Positions 44,169-55,393 of a stretch of DNA of 64,000 nucleotides are shown piece by piece. The stretch lies in the NCBI RefSeq assembly GCF_000814765.1, contig NZ_JWIC01000004.1, forward strand, positions 806,001-870,000, written 5' to 3'. Under the pieces are notes generated by a model. The model saw only the letters and a list, made by a program, of their open reading frames with translations. It searched no databases and was not told the DNA's origin. The position numbers and the translations under genes are program-made. Positions within the stretch are counted from its first letter, which is position 1, and each line of letters begins with the position of its first letter. The DNA is from Pseudoalteromonas luteoviolacea. Lineage in GTDB: Bacteria; Pseudomonadota; Gammaproteobacteria; Enterobacterales; Alteromonadaceae.

Positions 44169-44559
44169 TATCTCTTTTCAAAACAACCTATTAGACCACA
44201 AACTATGTGTGGTCTTTTTTACTTTTCTTGGGTTTGCGCTGTGCTTAATCGTCCCATCATTGTGGTGGCTTGGGGTGATACTAAGTTACTTAGGTTATCT
44301 CTATGCACTCAAGCACACGTCTAAAATCATGCCAGTATCAGGCAACTTAGTGTTGATTGAGCAAGACGCTTGGTTGCAGATATCACAACAGGGTGTGGTT
44401 TTGGAAGGAGTAATAAAACATGCGCAATTACATGCCACGTTGTTGACCTTTGAGATACACTCCAATGGCGGAAAAAAGCACAGGTTAGCATTTGTTGCTG
44501 ATGCAATGGACTCAGCCAGTTGGCGTCATTTGAGTCGCATTGCATTACAGGCGAAATAA
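44149..44559 (+). CDS. ygfX: YgfX/CptA-like membrane protein
   Basis: The product of about 136 residues has two membrane segments (about 20-45 and 43-60) and a C-terminal domain with the family GGKKHRLAFVADAMDSASWRHLSRI, almost matching E. coli YgfX. The family has been described as a toxin partner of SdhE or as a regulator of cytoskeleton assembly; that is debated. Its start is TTG 44149, inside the sdhE gene; no other start is apparent. It converges with nadB (stop codons 4 bp apart). Confidence 0.85.
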   Translation: MIESAYSISFQNNLLDHKLCVVFFTFLGFALCLIVPSLWWLGVILSYLGYLYALKHTSKIMPVSGNLVLIEQDAWLQISQQGVVLEGVIKHAQLHATLLTFEIHSNGGKKHRLAFVADAMDSASWRHLSRIALQAK

Positions 44560-44560
44560 A

Positions 44561-46156
44561 TTACGGCGTTAATATTGTTGGTTCTGGATTATCGTGTTGC
44601 TCTGGGTAATCTAACGTATAGTGAAGTCCTCGGCTTTCCGTTCTCGCGAGCGCACTGCGAATAATAAGCTCGGCCACCTGAACTAGGTTACGCAATTCTA
44701 ATAAATTGTTACTGACCCTGAAGTTGGCATAGTATTCATGAATTTCTTGCTGCAGTAGTTCTACACGCCTCAGTGCACGCTCTAGCCGTTTGGTTGAGCG
44801 AACGATGCCGACATAGTCCCACATAAATAACCTTAACTCATGCCAATTATGGGTGATCACCACTTCTTCATCAGAGTCGCTCACTTGGCTCTCATCCCAA
44901 GGAGATAATGCGCTTACCTCTGGCTGTGTATCAATGTTTGACAGTATGTCTTGTGCAGCAGCATGCGCAAAAACAATACACTCAAGTAGCGAGTTGCTTG
45001 CCATACGATTGGCTCCATGCAGCCCTGTATAGGCGACTTCACCAATGGCATACAGATTAGCGATATCCGTTTTTCCGTTAAAATCAGTCATGACACCGCC
45101 ACATGTATAATGTGCGGCAGGGACGACGGGAATAGGTTCTTTAGTGATATCTAATCCGACACTCAAGCATTTTGCATATATGGTAGGAAAGTGCTCGATA
45201 ATAAAATCTTTATTTTTATGGGATATATCTAAATAGACACAGTTTGCGCCCAAACGTTTCATTTCATAATCAATTGCGCGAGCGACGACATCTCTGGGTG
45301 CCAATTCTTCTCGTTCATCAAAATCAGGCATAAAGCGTGTGCCATCGGGGCGCTTTAAATGGGCTCCTTCACCACGCATGGCTTCTGTGATCAGGAAGTT
45401 TTGTAATTCAGGGTGATATAAACTCGTCGGATGGAACTGATTAAACTCCATATTGGCCACTTTACACCCTGCACGCCACGCCATTGCAATGCCATCACCA
45501 CTCGAAACGTCCGGGTTGGAGGTGTATAAATACACTTTGCTGGCACCACCCGTTGCTAAAGCAACATATTTTGCAGCAATGGATTCTACGCAGTTATGTT
45601 TGCGATTATATACATAAAGACCATTAACCCGTTTGTCTGTCGATGCCTTATTTGTGATCAGGTCGATGGCATTGTACTGCTCTAACACCTGAATATTATG
45701 GTGCTCAAGTACGCGCTCAACCAAGGTGGTTTGGACGGCTTTTCCTGTCGCATCAGCGGCATGCAATATGCGTCTATGACTATGTCCGCCTTCTCGTGTT
45801 AGGTGATAACGTTCTTTGCCTTTACTATCAAACTCCATGTCAAATGGCACACCTTGCTCAATCAGCCATTTCAAGCACTTTTTAGCATTAGAAGCTGTAT
45901 AGTGGACAGCCTCTCTGTCACACAAACCACCACCTGCTTTTAAAGTATCTTCAACATGAGACTCTATGCTGTCATTTTTTTTATCAAACACAGCGGCGAT
46001 ACCACCTTGCGCATAAAGTGTTGAACCTTCTTTTAAAGCGCCTTTACTGATAACAGTAACTTGGCAATGATTTGCCAAAGAAAGGGCGAGGCTGAGTCCG
46101 GCTGCGCCGCTACCGACAATAATAACATCTGTCTTATGCTGCATTTTTTTCTTCAT
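44561..46156 (-). CDS. nadB: L-aspartate oxidase
   Basis: NadB oxidises L-aspartate to iminoaspartate, the first step of de novo NAD synthesis, with FAD. The 531-residue protein has the dinucleotide site [13 protein letters not shown], the family stretch [24 protein letters not shown] [19 protein letters not shown] and the [14 protein letters not shown] region. It is alone on the minus strand between ygfX and divergent rpoE; nadA and nadC are elsewhere. Confidence 0.96.
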   Translation of the reverse strand: MKKKMQHKTDVIIVGSGAAGLSLALSLANHCQVTVISKGALKEGSTLYAQGGIAAVFDKKNDSIESHVEDTLKAGGGLCDREAVHYTASNAKKCLKWLIEQGVPFDMEFDSKGKERYHLTREGGHSHRRILHAADATGKAVQTTLVERVLEHHNIQVLEQYNAIDLITNKASTDKRVNGLYVYNRKHNCVESIAAKYVALATGGASKVYLYTSNPDVSSGDGIAMAWRAGCKVANMEFNQFHPTSLYHPELQNFLITEAMRGEGAHLKRPDGTRFMPDFDEREELAPRDVVARAIDYEMKRLGANCVYLDISHKNKDFIIEHFPTIYAKCLSVGLDITKEPIPVVPAAHYTCGGVMTDFNGKTDIANLYAIGEVAYTGLHGANRMASNSLLECIVFAHAAAQDILSNIDTQPEVSALSPWDESQVSDSDEEVVITHNWHELRLFMWDYVGIVRSTKRLERALRRVELLQQEIHEYYANFRVSNNLLELRNLVQVAELIIRSALARTESRGLHYTLDYPEQHDNPEPTILTP

Positions 46157-46310
46157 GTTAGTGGTTCTTAGCTTTTAAAGTTTTATTACAACTACAAAGA
46201 TAGCGTCTATCATATATCAATAACACGCATTCTCACGAAATAAAAAGCGTAGTTGTGTATCGTCTACGACGAAGTAATACGGAGTATTTTAAAAAAAATA
46301 TTAAAAAAAC

Positions 46311-46338
46311 AGAACTTTTTATTCATGGTAGAGTCAGA
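46311..46338 (+). promoter_or_regulatory. Sigma-E-type promoter of rpoE
   Basis: AGAACTTT (46311-46318) and GTCAGA (46333-46338) with 15 bp from GAACTT to GTCAGA fit the sigma-E consensus. Transcription would start near 46345, about 60 bases before rpoE, giving autoregulation. Confidence 0.75.
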
Positions 46339-46403
46339 CTAGCTGTAAAATGATGGCAACACTGCGCGAATATAAGTAATAACAAAGAGGAGTACCGGCT
46401 CGA

Positions 46404-46985
46404 ATGAACGAGCAGGATTTGGATTTAGAATTAGTTAGAAAAGTTCAGCAAGGAGACAAAAACGCTTTTAACCTTCTGGTTGCCAAATATCAAAATAAGG
46501 TGGCGGCGTTAATATCTCGATACGTATCTAACTCTGGTGATGTAGCCGATGTGGCTCAAGAGGCTTTTATTAAAGCGTATAGGGCGTTACCGAATTTCCG
46601 CGGTGACAGTGCCTTCTATACTTGGTTGTATCGAATTGCGGTGAACTGTTCTAAAAACTATTTAGTGTCACAGGGGCGGAAAGCGCCAGCCAGTGATATA
46701 GATGCAGAAGAGGCTGAAGTGTATGACGGTGCAGACCAGTTAAGGTCTAATGCGTCGCCAGAAAGTCTGCTTCTTACTGATGAAATTAAAGCAGTTATCT
46801 TTAAGACAATAGAAGAGCTGCCCGATGACTTGAAAACGGCGATAACTTTAAGAGAGATCGAAGGAATGAGCTATGAAGAAATCGCTGTGGTAATGGAGTG
46901 TCCTGTTGGTACAGTCAGGTCACGGATTTTTAGGGCACGTGAAGCCATAGATAAAAATATTAACCCACTCATAGGTAAAGATTAA
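46404..46985 (+). CDS. rpoE: Extracytoplasmic stress sigma factor RpoE
   Basis: RpoE directs transcription of outer-membrane maintenance genes when unfolded porins accumulate. The 193-residue ECF sigma factor has region 2 (DVAQEAFIKAYRALPNFRGDSAFYTWLYRIAVNC) and region 4 (LPDDLKTAITLREIEGMSYEEIAVVMECPVGTVRSRIFRAREAI). It heads rpoE-rseA-rseB-rseC and its own sigma-E-like promoter lies at 46311. The ATG has AGAGGAG upstream. Confidence 0.98.
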   Translation: MNEQDLDLELVRKVQQGDKNAFNLLVAKYQNKVAALISRYVSNSGDVADVAQEAFIKAYRALPNFRGDSAFYTWLYRIAVNCSKNYLVSQGRKAPASDIDAEEAEVYDGADQLRSNASPESLLLTDEIKAVIFKTIEELPDDLKTAITLREIEGMSYEEIAVVMECPVGTVRSRIFRAREAIDKNINPLIGKD

Positions 46986-47591
46986 ATGACGCAGTCAAAG
47001 TTTGATGTAAACAATGAGCAAATGACGTCTGAGATATTGGACGCGGAGCGTGAACTTAATTCAGAAAGTCAAGCTCACTTAAATGCAGATAAATTTGCTC
47101 GTTACTCGCTGATAGGTGATGTAATGAGACAAAAAGATCAGTCGACACCTTGTATCGATATCACAGCGAGTGTCGCGGCGGCCATTGCAGAAGAACCTGT
47201 TTACAATATGACTGAGGATGCTGCACAGCAGACGCAACAAGCAAAAGAAAATAATGTGGTGCAAATGTCATTTTGGCGCAAACCATTGTCACAAGTTGCC
47301 ATTGCGGCCAGTGTTGCATTGTGTACTGTGGTTGGGGTGAATAATTTTATGCCTCAAAATAGCATTGATACACAGGCGCCTGTGTTACAATCTATGCCTT
47401 TAACTGGCTCTGTTTCACCTGTGAGTTTATCATCTGAGCCAGCGATGCAGTCTGCTGAGCGTGGTGTGAGAGAGCTGCAAAAACAGCGCATAGGTGCTTT
47501 GGTATTGGAGCATCAACGTCAATCTAGAATGGCCCATGCTTTGTCACAGAACACTAAGCAGGCAGAAAAGGGCAACCAAGAGGAACAGTAA
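46986..47591 (+). CDS. rseA: Anti-sigma-E factor RseA
   Basis: RseA holds RpoE at the inner membrane until cleaved by DegS and RseP. The 201-residue protein has an N-terminal sigma-binding part (LDAERELNSESQAHLNADKFARYSLIGDVMR), a membrane segment at about 98-114 (PLSQVAIAASVALCTVVGVNNF) and a periplasmic tail ending in an Arg/Gln-rich stretch. The start codon immediately follows the rpoE stop. Confidence 0.93.
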   Translation: MTQSKFDVNNEQMTSEILDAERELNSESQAHLNADKFARYSLIGDVMRQKDQSTPCIDITASVAAAIAEEPVYNMTEDAAQQTQQAKENNVVQMSFWRKPLSQVAIAASVALCTVVGVNNFMPQNSIDTQAPVLQSMPLTGSVSPVSLSSEPAMQSAERGVRELQKQRIGALVLEHQRQSRMAHALSQNTKQAEKGNQEEQ

Positions 47592-47594
47592 ATC

Positions 47595-48548
47595 TTGATT
47601 AAATGGCTCGCGGTTTTACTGGGGATATTATATAGCGCCCAGATGTACGCCAATGAAAACATAAATGCACGGCAGCTTCTCAAAGATATGTCGATGGCCG
47701 TGCAAAAGCGTAACTTTGATGCCTCCTTTGTTGTGGTGAAAGGCAAAGGCATGGAGCCATATCGATGGTTACATGGCCAAGTTGAGCAGACAGATTTAGA
47801 AATTTTAACCTTATTAAATGGTGCTGGCCTTGAGGTTGTACGGATAGATGATGTGGTTACGTATTTTGAACCTCAAACTGAACCGTATTCGCTTAGCACC
47901 GATGTGATTGACGGCCCTATCCCTGAGGCTTTACTTCGTGATATTGGTGCGCTTGATCAGAGTTATGATTTTGTTCTTGGTGGTAAAGAGCGCATAGCTG
48001 GTAGACCTGCCCAGCTTGTTAGGCTAGTGGCAAAAGATGAGACGAAATACAATTACTGGCTATGGGTTGATTTACAGTCAGCGCTGCTGTTAAAAGCCGC
48101 TTATGTGAATCAGCGCGCAGAAGTACTTGAGCAGTTGCAATTAACTCATATATCGGTCACTGAAAAACCGGCGAGTCAATTGTTAGATCTCAAAGAGAAA
48201 GCTTTACCAACGCCAGTGTCTGGAATTGTTGATGTACCCGATGTAAAACAGCAAAATAATTGGCAAATAGGTTGGTTGCCGAAGGGCTTTAAACTGTTAA
48301 AGTCTGATAGGCATAAGCTTGATTTAAACAACGAATTGGCGGATTACTTTTTATATTCGGATGGACTCGTTGAGGTTTCTGTCTTTGTGCAGCGTCCACT
48401 TACTGGGCAACGAGCAAGTGGGGCATTGACGTCTGGGGCAACCACTGTGTACGTGCACAATGCAGGCGCGTTTGATGTATCCGTTGTAGGAAAAGTCCCC
48501 GTTGAAACTGCAAAATCTATCGCAGAATCAGTTAAGCGCTCCTTATGA
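47595..48548 (+). CDS. rseB: Periplasmic sigma-E regulator RseB
   Basis: RseB binds RseA and protects it from DegS, sensing lipopolysaccharide. The 317-residue protein has a signal peptide (MIKWLAVLLGILYSAQMYA) and then the MucB/RseB lipoprotein-like domains (ARQLLKDMSMAVQKRNFDASFVVVKG, LGGKERIAGRPAQLVRLVAKD). Translation begins at TTG 47595, with GAGGAACAG upstream. It overlaps rseC by 4 bp. Confidence 0.93.
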   Translation: MIKWLAVLLGILYSAQMYANENINARQLLKDMSMAVQKRNFDASFVVVKGKGMEPYRWLHGQVEQTDLEILTLLNGAGLEVVRIDDVVTYFEPQTEPYSLSTDVIDGPIPEALLRDIGALDQSYDFVLGGKERIAGRPAQLVRLVAKDETKYNYWLWVDLQSALLLKAAYVNQRAEVLEQLQLTHISVTEKPASQLLDLKEKALPTPVSGIVDVPDVKQQNNWQIGWLPKGFKLLKSDRHKLDLNNELADYFLYSDGLVEVSVFVQRPLTGQRASGALTSGATTVYVHNAGAFDVSVVGKVPVETAKSIAESVKRSL

Positions 48549-48994
48549 TTGAACAAACACTCACAGTGTCTGAGCTAAAAGGAAACACAGCTTGGCTGAT
48601 CTCAGAACAAAAACCCGCCTGTGAGGGCTGCAATGGTAAATGCGGCTCTCAAGTTTTTAGCAAGCTTTTTGGCACTCATAAAAAAGCGTTCCCACTCTCC
48701 ATTTCCCAGAAATTAAGTGTTGGTCAAAAGGTAAAATTGGCGCTCGATGACAGCAAGGTTGTCCAGCACGCGCTTTGGGTTTACCTTTTGCCTTTGATCA
48801 TGGCATTTATTGGCATGTTCAGCGCCTTACTTCTTTTTTCTTTATCAGAACCAGGGCAAATTGGCTTTGCAGCCTTTTTTGCGTTTTTAGGTTTTTTGGT
48901 GGCGAAAAAGAAGGGGCAAAGCCTAAAACATGAGGTGAAAGTGATAAAAATTTATCCAATTAGCCTTCCAGTCACGCAAATAGATGGTGATTAA
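48545..48994 (+). CDS. rseC: SoxR-reducing / sigma-E-linked membrane protein RseC
   Basis: The 149-residue protein has two membrane segments in the second half and an N-terminal cysteine cluster (CEGCNGKCGS). RseC family members influence sigma-E activity and reduction of SoxR; the cysteines hint at a redox or Fe-S role. It is the last rse gene, overlapping rseB, and lepA begins 67 bp downstream. Confidence 0.9.
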   Translation: MIEQTLTVSELKGNTAWLISEQKPACEGCNGKCGSQVFSKLFGTHKKAFPLSISQKLSVGQKVKLALDDSKVVQHALWVYLLPLIMAFIGMFSALLLFSLSEPGQIGFAAFFAFLGFLVAKKKGQSLKHEVKVIKIYPISLPVTQIDGD

Positions 48995-49061
48995 GTCAAA
49001 TAAATTGTAAAATCGTCGTTTAATCTCTATTTGTGAATAACAGAAGTTTAGAATCCAGTAT

Positions 49062-50849
49062 ATGAAGCATATCCGTAACTTTTCAATTATAGCCCATATA
49101 GATCATGGAAAATCGACACTTTCGGACCGCTTAATCCAGGTATGCGGTGGCTTGTCAGACCGCGAAATGCAGCAGCAAGTACTGGATTCAATGGAACTCG
49201 AGCGTGAGCGCGGTATTACAATTAAAGCGCAAAGTGTTACCTTGAACTATACAGCCCAAGATGGCGAAACTTATCAGTTAAACTTTATCGACACACCAGG
49301 ACACGTTGACTTCACTTATGAAGTATCCCGTTCTTTAGCTGCCTGTGAGGGCGCACTTTTGGTTGTTGATGCAGGTCAAGGTGTAGAAGCACAAACGCTT
49401 GCTAACTGTTACACAGCAATTGAAATGGACTTAGAAGTCGTTCCAATTTTAAATAAAATTGATTTACCTCAGGCTGATCCATTGCGTGTTGCAGAAGAGA
49501 TCGAAGAAATTGTCGGTATTGATGCATTAGAAGCTGTGCAGTGTAGTGCGAAGACCGGTATTGGTATTGATGCTGTGCTAGAAGAGATTGTAAAAGAAAT
49601 CCCACCACCTGAAGGAGATGTGAATAAGCCATTACAAGCGTTGATCATTGACTCATGGTTCGACCCTTACCAAGGGGTTGTATCACTTGTGCGTATTAAG
49701 CATGGCCAACTACGTAAAGGTGAAAAAATCAAGATTATGTCTACGGATCAAGTTCATATCGTAGATAAAATTGGTATTTTCACACCAAAGCAAACCGAGA
49801 CAGGTGTGCTAACGAGTGGTGAAGTGGGCTTTATCATCGCGGGCATTAAGGACATCCATGGTGCACCAGTTGGTGATACGATAACCCTTGCAAAAACGCC
49901 AGCAGAAGAAACTTTGCCGGGCTTCCAGAAAGTGAAGCCGCAAGTGTATGCCGGTATGTTCCCAATCTCTTCAGATGATTACGAAAACTTCCGTGATGCA
50001 CTGAACAAGCTAAGCTTGAACGATGCATCTTTGTTCTTCGAGCCTGAAAACTCTACTGCACTCGGTTTTGGTTTCCGCTGTGGCTTCTTAGGCATGCTAC
50101 ACATGGAAATCATCCAAGAGCGTCTAGAGCGTGAATATGACATGGATCTTATCACGACAGCGCCAACGGTAGTGTATGAAGTCGAAACTAAAGATGGCGT
50201 AATTCAAATCGATAATCCGTCAGATTTACCACCGGTCAATGACATCTTAGAAATTAGAGAGCCGATTGTAGAAGCGAACATCTTGGTACCACAAGAGTAT
50301 TTAGGTAATGTGATTACGCTATGTATCGAGAAGCGTGGTGTACAAACTAAGATGAGCTATCACGGTAATCAGGTTGCGGTAACTTATGAATTGCCGATGG
50401 CTGAAGTGGTTATGGACTTCTTCGATAAATTGAAATCGACGAGCCGCGGTTTTGCATCGCTTGATTATAACTTTAAACGTTTCCAGGTATCTGACATGGT
50501 TCGCTGTGATATTCTCATTAATGGTGATAGAGTGGACGCACTTGCGATCATTGTTCACCGTGATAATGCACAGAGCCGAGGCCGTCAGCTGGCTGATGCT
50601 TTGAGAGAGTTAATTCCAAGGCAGATGTTTGATATTGCGATTCAGGCTGCGATTGGCAACCACGTAATTGCCCGTACAACGGTAAAACAGTTACGTAAAA
50701 ACGTAATTGCGAAATGTTATGGTGGTGACGTGAGTCGTAAGAAGAAGCTATTACAAAAGCAAAAAGAAGGTAAGAAACGCATGAAGCAATTAGGTAACGT
50801 TGAAGTGCCGCAAGATGCGTTCCTTGCAATATTAAAAGTAGGTAAGTAA
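49062..50849 (+). CDS. lepA: Elongation factor 4 (LepA)
   Basis: LepA is a translational GTPase that back-translocates or assists ribosome biogenesis. The 595-residue protein has the G domain ([54 protein letters not shown]), domain II, and the C-terminal LepA-specific domain ending [32 protein letters not shown]. lepA-lepB is a usual pair, here spaced by 15 bp. Very secure identity. Confidence 0.98.
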   Translation: MKHIRNFSIIAHIDHGKSTLSDRLIQVCGGLSDREMQQQVLDSMELERERGITIKAQSVTLNYTAQDGETYQLNFIDTPGHVDFTYEVSRSLAACEGALLVVDAGQGVEAQTLANCYTAIEMDLEVVPILNKIDLPQADPLRVAEEIEEIVGIDALEAVQCSAKTGIGIDAVLEEIVKEIPPPEGDVNKPLQALIIDSWFDPYQGVVSLVRIKHGQLRKGEKIKIMSTDQVHIVDKIGIFTPKQTETGVLTSGEVGFIIAGIKDIHGAPVGDTITLAKTPAEETLPGFQKVKPQVYAGMFPISSDDYENFRDALNKLSLNDASLFFEPENSTALGFGFRCGFLGMLHMEIIQERLEREYDMDLITTAPTVVYEVETKDGVIQIDNPSDLPPVNDILEIREPIVEANILVPQEYLGNVITLCIEKRGVQTKMSYHGNQVAVTYELPMAEVVMDFFDKLKSTSRGFASLDYNFKRFQVSDMVRCDILINGDRVDALAIIVHRDNAQSRGRQLADALRELIPRQMFDIAIQAAIGNHVIARTTVKQLRKNVIAKCYGGDVSRKKKLLQKQKEGKKRMKQLGNVEVPQDAFLAILKVGK

Positions 50850-50864
50850 CAGGAATTATTATTT

Positions 50865-51800
50865 ATGGCAGGTTATTTTTCGGTCTTTCTCGTGCTGTTG
50901 ACTTTGGGATCGGGCCTGATCTGGTTGATAGATCACTTAGTGTATGCACCAAAACGTAAGGAACGTATTGCCCTTGCCCAAGGCGCTTCAGAACAGCCTT
51001 TGGATCAAGAAGTTATTGACCAGATTGCACCTGTGCCTGCCATAACTGATAGTGCAAAGTCTATCTTTCCAATGATTGCGGCGATCACAGTGTTTCGCTC
51101 ATTTATCTTTGAACCCTTTCAAATTCCGTCAGGTTCAATGATGCCAACATTGTTGGATGGAGACTTTATTTTGGTGCAAAAATATGCGTACGGCATTAAA
51201 GACCCGGTTTGGCGTTCTCAGCTAGTTGATGTTGGTGAGCCAGAGCGTGGTGATATTGCTGTATTCAAATTCCCGTTGGACGAGCGTATTGACTTTATCA
51301 AGCGTATTGTCGGTTTGCCTGGCGATCGAATTGTTTATCGTAATCGTCAGCTTTTCATTCATCCAAAATGTGAAGAGGGCGAGCAAAGCCGAAATGGACT
51401 AGCGTGTGGAGAGTTCAACAAGATTGACGTTGAGATTGTTAATCGTGATGAATTTAAGCAAGGCTCTATGCCACTAGTACGTTTGACAGAATCTCTACCT
51501 AATGTTGAACATGATATTTTAATTAACCCGAAAGCACTGGAACTGTCAGAGCGTTATTACCAGCAACCTGGTACTCGCCGAGATGAGTGGGTCGTTCCAG
51601 AAGACAGCTATTTTGCTGTCGGCGATAACCGTAACAATAGTCAGGACAGCCGCGTATGGGGCTTTGTTCCTAAAGAAAACTTAGTTGGAAAAGCTGTATT
51701 CATCTGGATGAGTTTTGATTTTGATAACGGTCCAGATAGCTTATTGCCAGGCTGGGTTCCAACAGGTGTTCGTTTTGAGCGCCTAGGTAATATTCAGTAA
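50865..51800 (+). CDS. lepB: Signal peptidase I
   Basis: LepB removes signal peptides at the outer face of the inner membrane. The 311-residue protein has two N-terminal membrane segments, the catalytic Ser91 in [13 protein letters not shown] and Lys146 in [13 protein letters not shown], and the terminal [18 protein letters not shown] box. It is followed by rnc after two bases, and the order lepA-lepB-rnc-era-recO matches other gammaproteobacteria. Confidence 0.97.
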   Translation: MAGYFSVFLVLLTLGSGLIWLIDHLVYAPKRKERIALAQGASEQPLDQEVIDQIAPVPAITDSAKSIFPMIAAITVFRSFIFEPFQIPSGSMMPTLLDGDFILVQKYAYGIKDPVWRSQLVDVGEPERGDIAVFKFPLDERIDFIKRIVGLPGDRIVYRNRQLFIHPKCEEGEQSRNGLACGEFNKIDVEIVNRDEFKQGSMPLVRLTESLPNVEHDILINPKALELSERYYQQPGTRRDEWVVPEDSYFAVGDNRNNSQDSRVWGFVPKENLVGKAVFIWMSFDFDNGPDSLLPGWVPTGVRFERLGNIQ

Positions 51801-51802
51801 CA

Positions 51803-52480
51803 ATGAAAAAGAACGTCACAGAATTATATAAAAAGATAGGCTACGATTTTGCAGAGCAAGCATTGCTTGAACAGGCAATGACACATCGTAGCCATAAAGG
51901 TCAACATAATGAACGCCTAGAATTTCTAGGCGATTCTATTTTAAGCTTTGTTATTGCAGATGCTTTGTATCACAAATTTCCAAAGGCGCGTGAAGGCGAT
52001 TTGAGTCGTATGCGTTCGACCTTGGTGCGTGGACAGACACTTGCAGAGTTTGGTGTTGAGTTTGGCTTAGGGGATTACCTAAGGCTTGGTCCGGGCGAGC
52101 TCAAAAGCGGTGGCTATCGCAGGGAGTCTACTTTGGCTGATGCGGTAGAAGCGATTATTGGCGCGGTGTTTTTAGATTCAGACATCGAGACCTGTAAGAC
52201 GCTTGTACTTAAGTGGTATCAGAGCCGCTTAGAAGCTATCTCTCCAGGACATAACCAGAAAGACCCAAAAACGCTACTGCAAGAGTATTTGCAAGCCAGA
52301 AAGTTACCGCTACCTGCGTATCAGGTAATTGATACTAAAGGGCAAGCACACAATCAGACATTCACGGTTGAGTGTACTGTAAAGGGTATGGATAGTATTA
52401 TTTCTGTGGGTAGTTCGCGTCGTAAAGCAGAACAAAAGGCCGCAGAGCAAGCATTGAAGATTTTAAAAGATGAATCCTAA
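51803..52480 (+). CDS. rnc: Ribonuclease III
   Basis: RNase III cuts double-stranded RNA, including the 30S rRNA precursor. The 225-residue protein has the catalytic [20 protein letters not shown] motif, the second acidic region around [14 protein letters not shown], and a C-terminal double-stranded RNA-binding domain. It overlaps era by 11 bp, so expression is coupled. It may control its own operon as in E. coli, though no leader hairpin is placed here. Confidence 0.97.
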   Translation: MKKNVTELYKKIGYDFAEQALLEQAMTHRSHKGQHNERLEFLGDSILSFVIADALYHKFPKAREGDLSRMRSTLVRGQTLAEFGVEFGLGDYLRLGPGELKSGGYRRESTLADAVEAIIGAVFLDSDIETCKTLVLKWYQSRLEAISPGHNQKDPKTLLQEYLQARKLPLPAYQVIDTKGQAHNQTFTVECTVKGMDSIISVGSSRRKAEQKAAEQALKILKDES

Positions 52481-53369
52481 CACCCATTGCGGCATGATTG
52501 CGATTGTTGGCCGCCCAAATGTAGGTAAATCCACTTTGCTCAACAAAATTGTTGAGCAAAAGGTCAGTATCACGTCTCGCAAACCTCAGACCACGCGCCA
52601 TAGAATTATGGGGATCCACACCGAAGACAACTATCAAGCTGTTTATGTGGATACACCAGGTCTTCATATTGAAGAAAAGCGTGCCATTAACCGTTTAATG
52701 AACCGTGCTGCAAGCAGTTCAATTGGTGATGTTGAACTCATTATTTTTGTCGTTGAAGGGACGCTTTGGAACCAAGATGATGAAATGGTTCTAAACAAGG
52801 TAAAAGACAGCGGTCGCCCTGTTTTGGTCGTGATGAATAAAAGCGATCAAGTTAAAGAAAAAGAAGAGATTTTGCATCATATGCAATGGCTCAGCGAGCA
52901 GCATGATTTTGTTGGTATTGTGCCAGTTTCTGCGAAAATCGGTAAAAACATCGACATGGTGAAAGAAGAGGTTAAAAGCCGACTTCCTGAATGCGAGTTT
53001 TATTTTCCAGAGGATTATGTCACAGATCGCTCTATGCGTTTTCTTGCGGCGGAAATTGTCCGTGAAAAGCTAATGCGCTTTATGGGTGATGAGCTTCCTT
53101 ATTCTGTCACGGTTGAAATTGAACAGTTTAAGTGGCAGGACAATGGTGTTTGGCAAATTAATGCGTTGATTTTAGTTGAACGTGAATCACAAAAACGCAT
53201 GGTGATCGGTAACAAAGGCGAAAAGCTTAAAGTGATCGGCCGTGAAGCGCGTCGTGATCTTGAGGACATGTTAGACAATAAGGTGTTCTTAGAATTATGG
53301 GTCAAAGTGAAATCTGGCTGGGCTGATGATGAGCGTGCGCTACGAAGCCTAGGCTACGGAGAAGACTGA
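52470..53369 (+). CDS. era: GTPase Era
   Basis: Era is an essential GTPase that binds the 3' end of 16S rRNA and assists 30S assembly. The 299-residue protein has GRPNVGKS at about residues 14-21, DTPGLH, and NKSDQV, with a C-terminal KH domain ([40 protein letters not shown]). It follows rnc with an 11-bp overlap and precedes recO immediately. Confidence 0.98.
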   Translation: MNPNTHCGMIAIVGRPNVGKSTLLNKIVEQKVSITSRKPQTTRHRIMGIHTEDNYQAVYVDTPGLHIEEKRAINRLMNRAASSSIGDVELIIFVVEGTLWNQDDEMVLNKVKDSGRPVLVVMNKSDQVKEKEEILHHMQWLSEQHDFVGIVPVSAKIGKNIDMVKEEVKSRLPECEFYFPEDYVTDRSMRFLAAEIVREKLMRFMGDELPYSVTVEIEQFKWQDNGVWQINALILVERESQKRMVIGNKGEKLKVIGREARRDLEDMLDNKVFLELWVKVKSGWADDERALRSLGYGED

Positions 53370-54116
53370 TTGGATAGCGACTTTCGACAAGCATATTTGC
53401 TCCACCGGCGACCGTACAGAGATTCGCAAGTGATGTTAAATATGCTCGTTGAAGGCATTGGTCAGCTTTCTATGTTGGCCAGGATTAAAGGCAAACGCGC
53501 ATTGCGTCAAAATGCATCCTTACAGCCTTTTACTTGCTTGCTGATCCGATACGCGGGCAAGTATGATCTGAAGTTTTTAAATGACTTCGAAATCCAATCT
53601 CCACCCCTGATGTTTAAAGGCACAGATTTGTACTGTGCTTTTTATCTTAATGAACTATCCCATCGTATTATTCCTGTCAATGAGCCGCTCGATCATGTAT
53701 TTTGCTTGTATCAGGAACACCTCAGACAGCTCTATAGTAACGCCCACAATATGGCAATAGTCGCGCATGGACAACCGTCAAAAAGTCATGCTAATAGTGA
53801 ACACATTGAGGCCATATTGCGTAACTATGAGTTTAAGCTTTTATATGAGCTTGGGGTCGGCATCGAATTTGATTACGATGCGTTTGGTGCCCCTATTGAG
53901 GCAGCGAATTATTATCAGTTTGTCAGAGAGGTGGGATTTTGTCTCAGTGACGATATTCAGCGTAGTTTTTCAGGTGAAACCTTGCTTGCTATCGCACATG
54001 GAGAGTACAGCTCGCTGTTGTCTAGAAGGCAAGCTAAAGCATTAAGCCGTTATTTATTAAAACCTTTGCTAGGTAGTAAACCACTTAAAAGCAGAGAACT
54101 TTTTCAACCAAGGTAG
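53370..54116 (+). CDS. recO: DNA repair protein RecO
   Basis: RecO loads RecA onto SSB-coated DNA with RecR. The 248-residue protein has the OB-fold start ([36 protein letters not shown]) and the helical C-terminal part; the cysteine zinc cluster seen in some homologues is absent, as in other gammaproteobacteria. The start is TTG 53370, directly after era. pdxJ follows 4 bp downstream. Confidence 0.94.
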   Translation: MDSDFRQAYLLHRRPYRDSQVMLNMLVEGIGQLSMLARIKGKRALRQNASLQPFTCLLIRYAGKYDLKFLNDFEIQSPPLMFKGTDLYCAFYLNELSHRIIPVNEPLDHVFCLYQEHLRQLYSNAHNMAIVAHGQPSKSHANSEHIEAILRNYEFKLLYELGVGIEFDYDAFGAPIEAANYYQFVREVGFCLSDDIQRSFSGETLLAIAHGEYSSLLSRRQAKALSRYLLKPLLGSKPLKSRELFQPR

Positions 54117-54120
54117 AGTA

Positions 54121-54855
54121 ATGAAAGATATTTTATTAGGTGTAAATGTCGACCATATTGCGACGTTAAGACAAGCTCGTGGTACCAGTTACCCTGATCC
54201 AGCCCACGCAGCGGCTGTGGCTGAGCACGCAGGTGCAGATGGCATCACTATCCACTTACGAGAAGATCGTCGACACATTCAAGATAGAGATGTGTATGTC
54301 ATGGCAAAAACCATTCAAACACGAATGAACCTTGAAATTGCGGTGACAGATGAAATGCTGGATATCGCCTGTGAAGTTAAACCTGAATATGTCTGCCTTG
54401 TGCCTGAAAAGCGTGAAGAGTTGACAACGGAAGGTGGCTTGGACGTGATTGGTAATCAGCAAAAAGTGGCCGAAGCGGTTGAAAAGTTGAGTGCAGCTGG
54501 CATTAAAGTGTCTTTGTTTATCGATGCGGATAAAGCACAAATCGATGCGGCGAAAGCGACACAAGCACCTTATATTGAAATTCATACAGGTGCTTACGCT
54601 GATGCTGAATCAGACAGTGAGCAGAGTGCGGAACTTGAGCGCATTCGTGAAGGCGTGCAATATGCCGATTCCATTGGCATTATCGTCAATGCTGGTCATG
54701 GTCTTCATTACCATAACGTAAAACCCATTGCGCAAATGCCAGAAATTTATGAGCTAAACATTGGTCACGCGATTATTGCCCGTGCAGCGATTGATGGCTT
54801 AGAAAAGGCTGTAAGAGATATGAAACGTATTATGCTTGAGGCAAGACAAGCTTAA
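54121..54855 (+). CDS. pdxJ: Pyridoxine 5'-phosphate synthase
   Basis: PdxJ condenses 3-amino-2-oxopropyl phosphate with deoxyxylulose phosphate to make pyridoxine phosphate, in vitamin B6 synthesis. The 244-residue TIM barrel shows [30 protein letters not shown], and [12 protein letters not shown]. It closes the rnc-era-recO-pdxJ series; acpS, which often follows pdxJ, is missing and a terminator stands there instead. Confidence 0.97.
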   Translation: MKDILLGVNVDHIATLRQARGTSYPDPAHAAAVAEHAGADGITIHLREDRRHIQDRDVYVMAKTIQTRMNLEIAVTDEMLDIACEVKPEYVCLVPEKREELTTEGGLDVIGNQQKVAEAVEKLSAAGIKVSLFIDADKAQIDAAKATQAPYIEIHTGAYADAESDSEQSAELERIREGVQYADSIGIIVNAGHGLHYHNVKPIAQMPEIYELNIGHAIIARAAIDGLEKAVRDMKRIMLEARQA

Positions 54856-54880
54856 CTAGTCACAGCGAAGTAATAGCGAT

Positions 54881-54911
54881 AAAAAAACCCAGCTCTAAGC
54901 TGGGTTTTTTT
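54881..54911. terminator. Bidirectional terminator between pdxJ and bcp
   Basis: AAAAAAACCCAGC (54881-54893), loop TCTAA, GCTGGGTTTTTTT (54899-54911). Symmetric A and T runs serve both convergent genes. Confidence 0.93.
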
Positions 54912-54913
54912 AA

Positions 54914-55384
54914 TTATTGAGCTGACAGATGGTCAATAACCACTTGGTGGTGCTCTTTTGTTTTGAACTTATTAAATACGTGTTTGATCACACCGTCTTG
55001 TCCAATTAAGAAACTAATACGGTGAATACCATCATATTCTTTACCCATAAACTTTTTCAGGCCCCAAACACCGAATGCATCCGCGATGGCGTGGTCTTCA
55101 TCTGAAAGAAGGTCAAAATTGAGCTCTTTTTTGGTTTCAAAGTTCTTAAGCTTTTTAACAGGATCCGGGCTAATGCCAACAGCAACCGTATTGAGTTGAG
55201 CAAGTTGCTCTTTGTGGTCGCGAAGTTGCTCTGCTTGCACTGTACAACCGGGAGTGAGTGCTTTAGGGTAGAAATAAACTAAAACTTGGTTTGCTTCGAG
55301 CAATGTGCTCAACGCCACCGTTTCACCGTTTTGGTTTTCTAATGTAAAACTAGGTGCGTTATCACCTGCTTGTAATGTATTCAT
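54914..55384 (-). CDS. bcp: Thioredoxin-dependent thiol peroxidase (Bcp/PrxQ)
   Basis: The 156-residue peroxiredoxin has the peroxidatic cysteine in ALTPGCTVQAEQLRD. The usual second cysteine five residues later is not present (V-Q-A-E-Q), so it is a 1-Cys type, like many proteobacterial Bcp proteins. It reduces peroxides with thioredoxin. It follows gcvR by 9 bp on the same strand. Confidence 0.93.
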   Translation of the reverse strand: MNTLQAGDNAPSFTLENQNGETVALSTLLEANQVLVYFYPKALTPGCTVQAEQLRDHKEQLAQLNTVAVGISPDPVKKLKNFETKKELNFDLLSDEDHAIADAFGVWGLKKFMGKEYDGIHRISFLIGQDGVIKHVFNKFKTKEHHQVVIDHLSAQ

Positions 55385-55393
55385 TAATGATCC

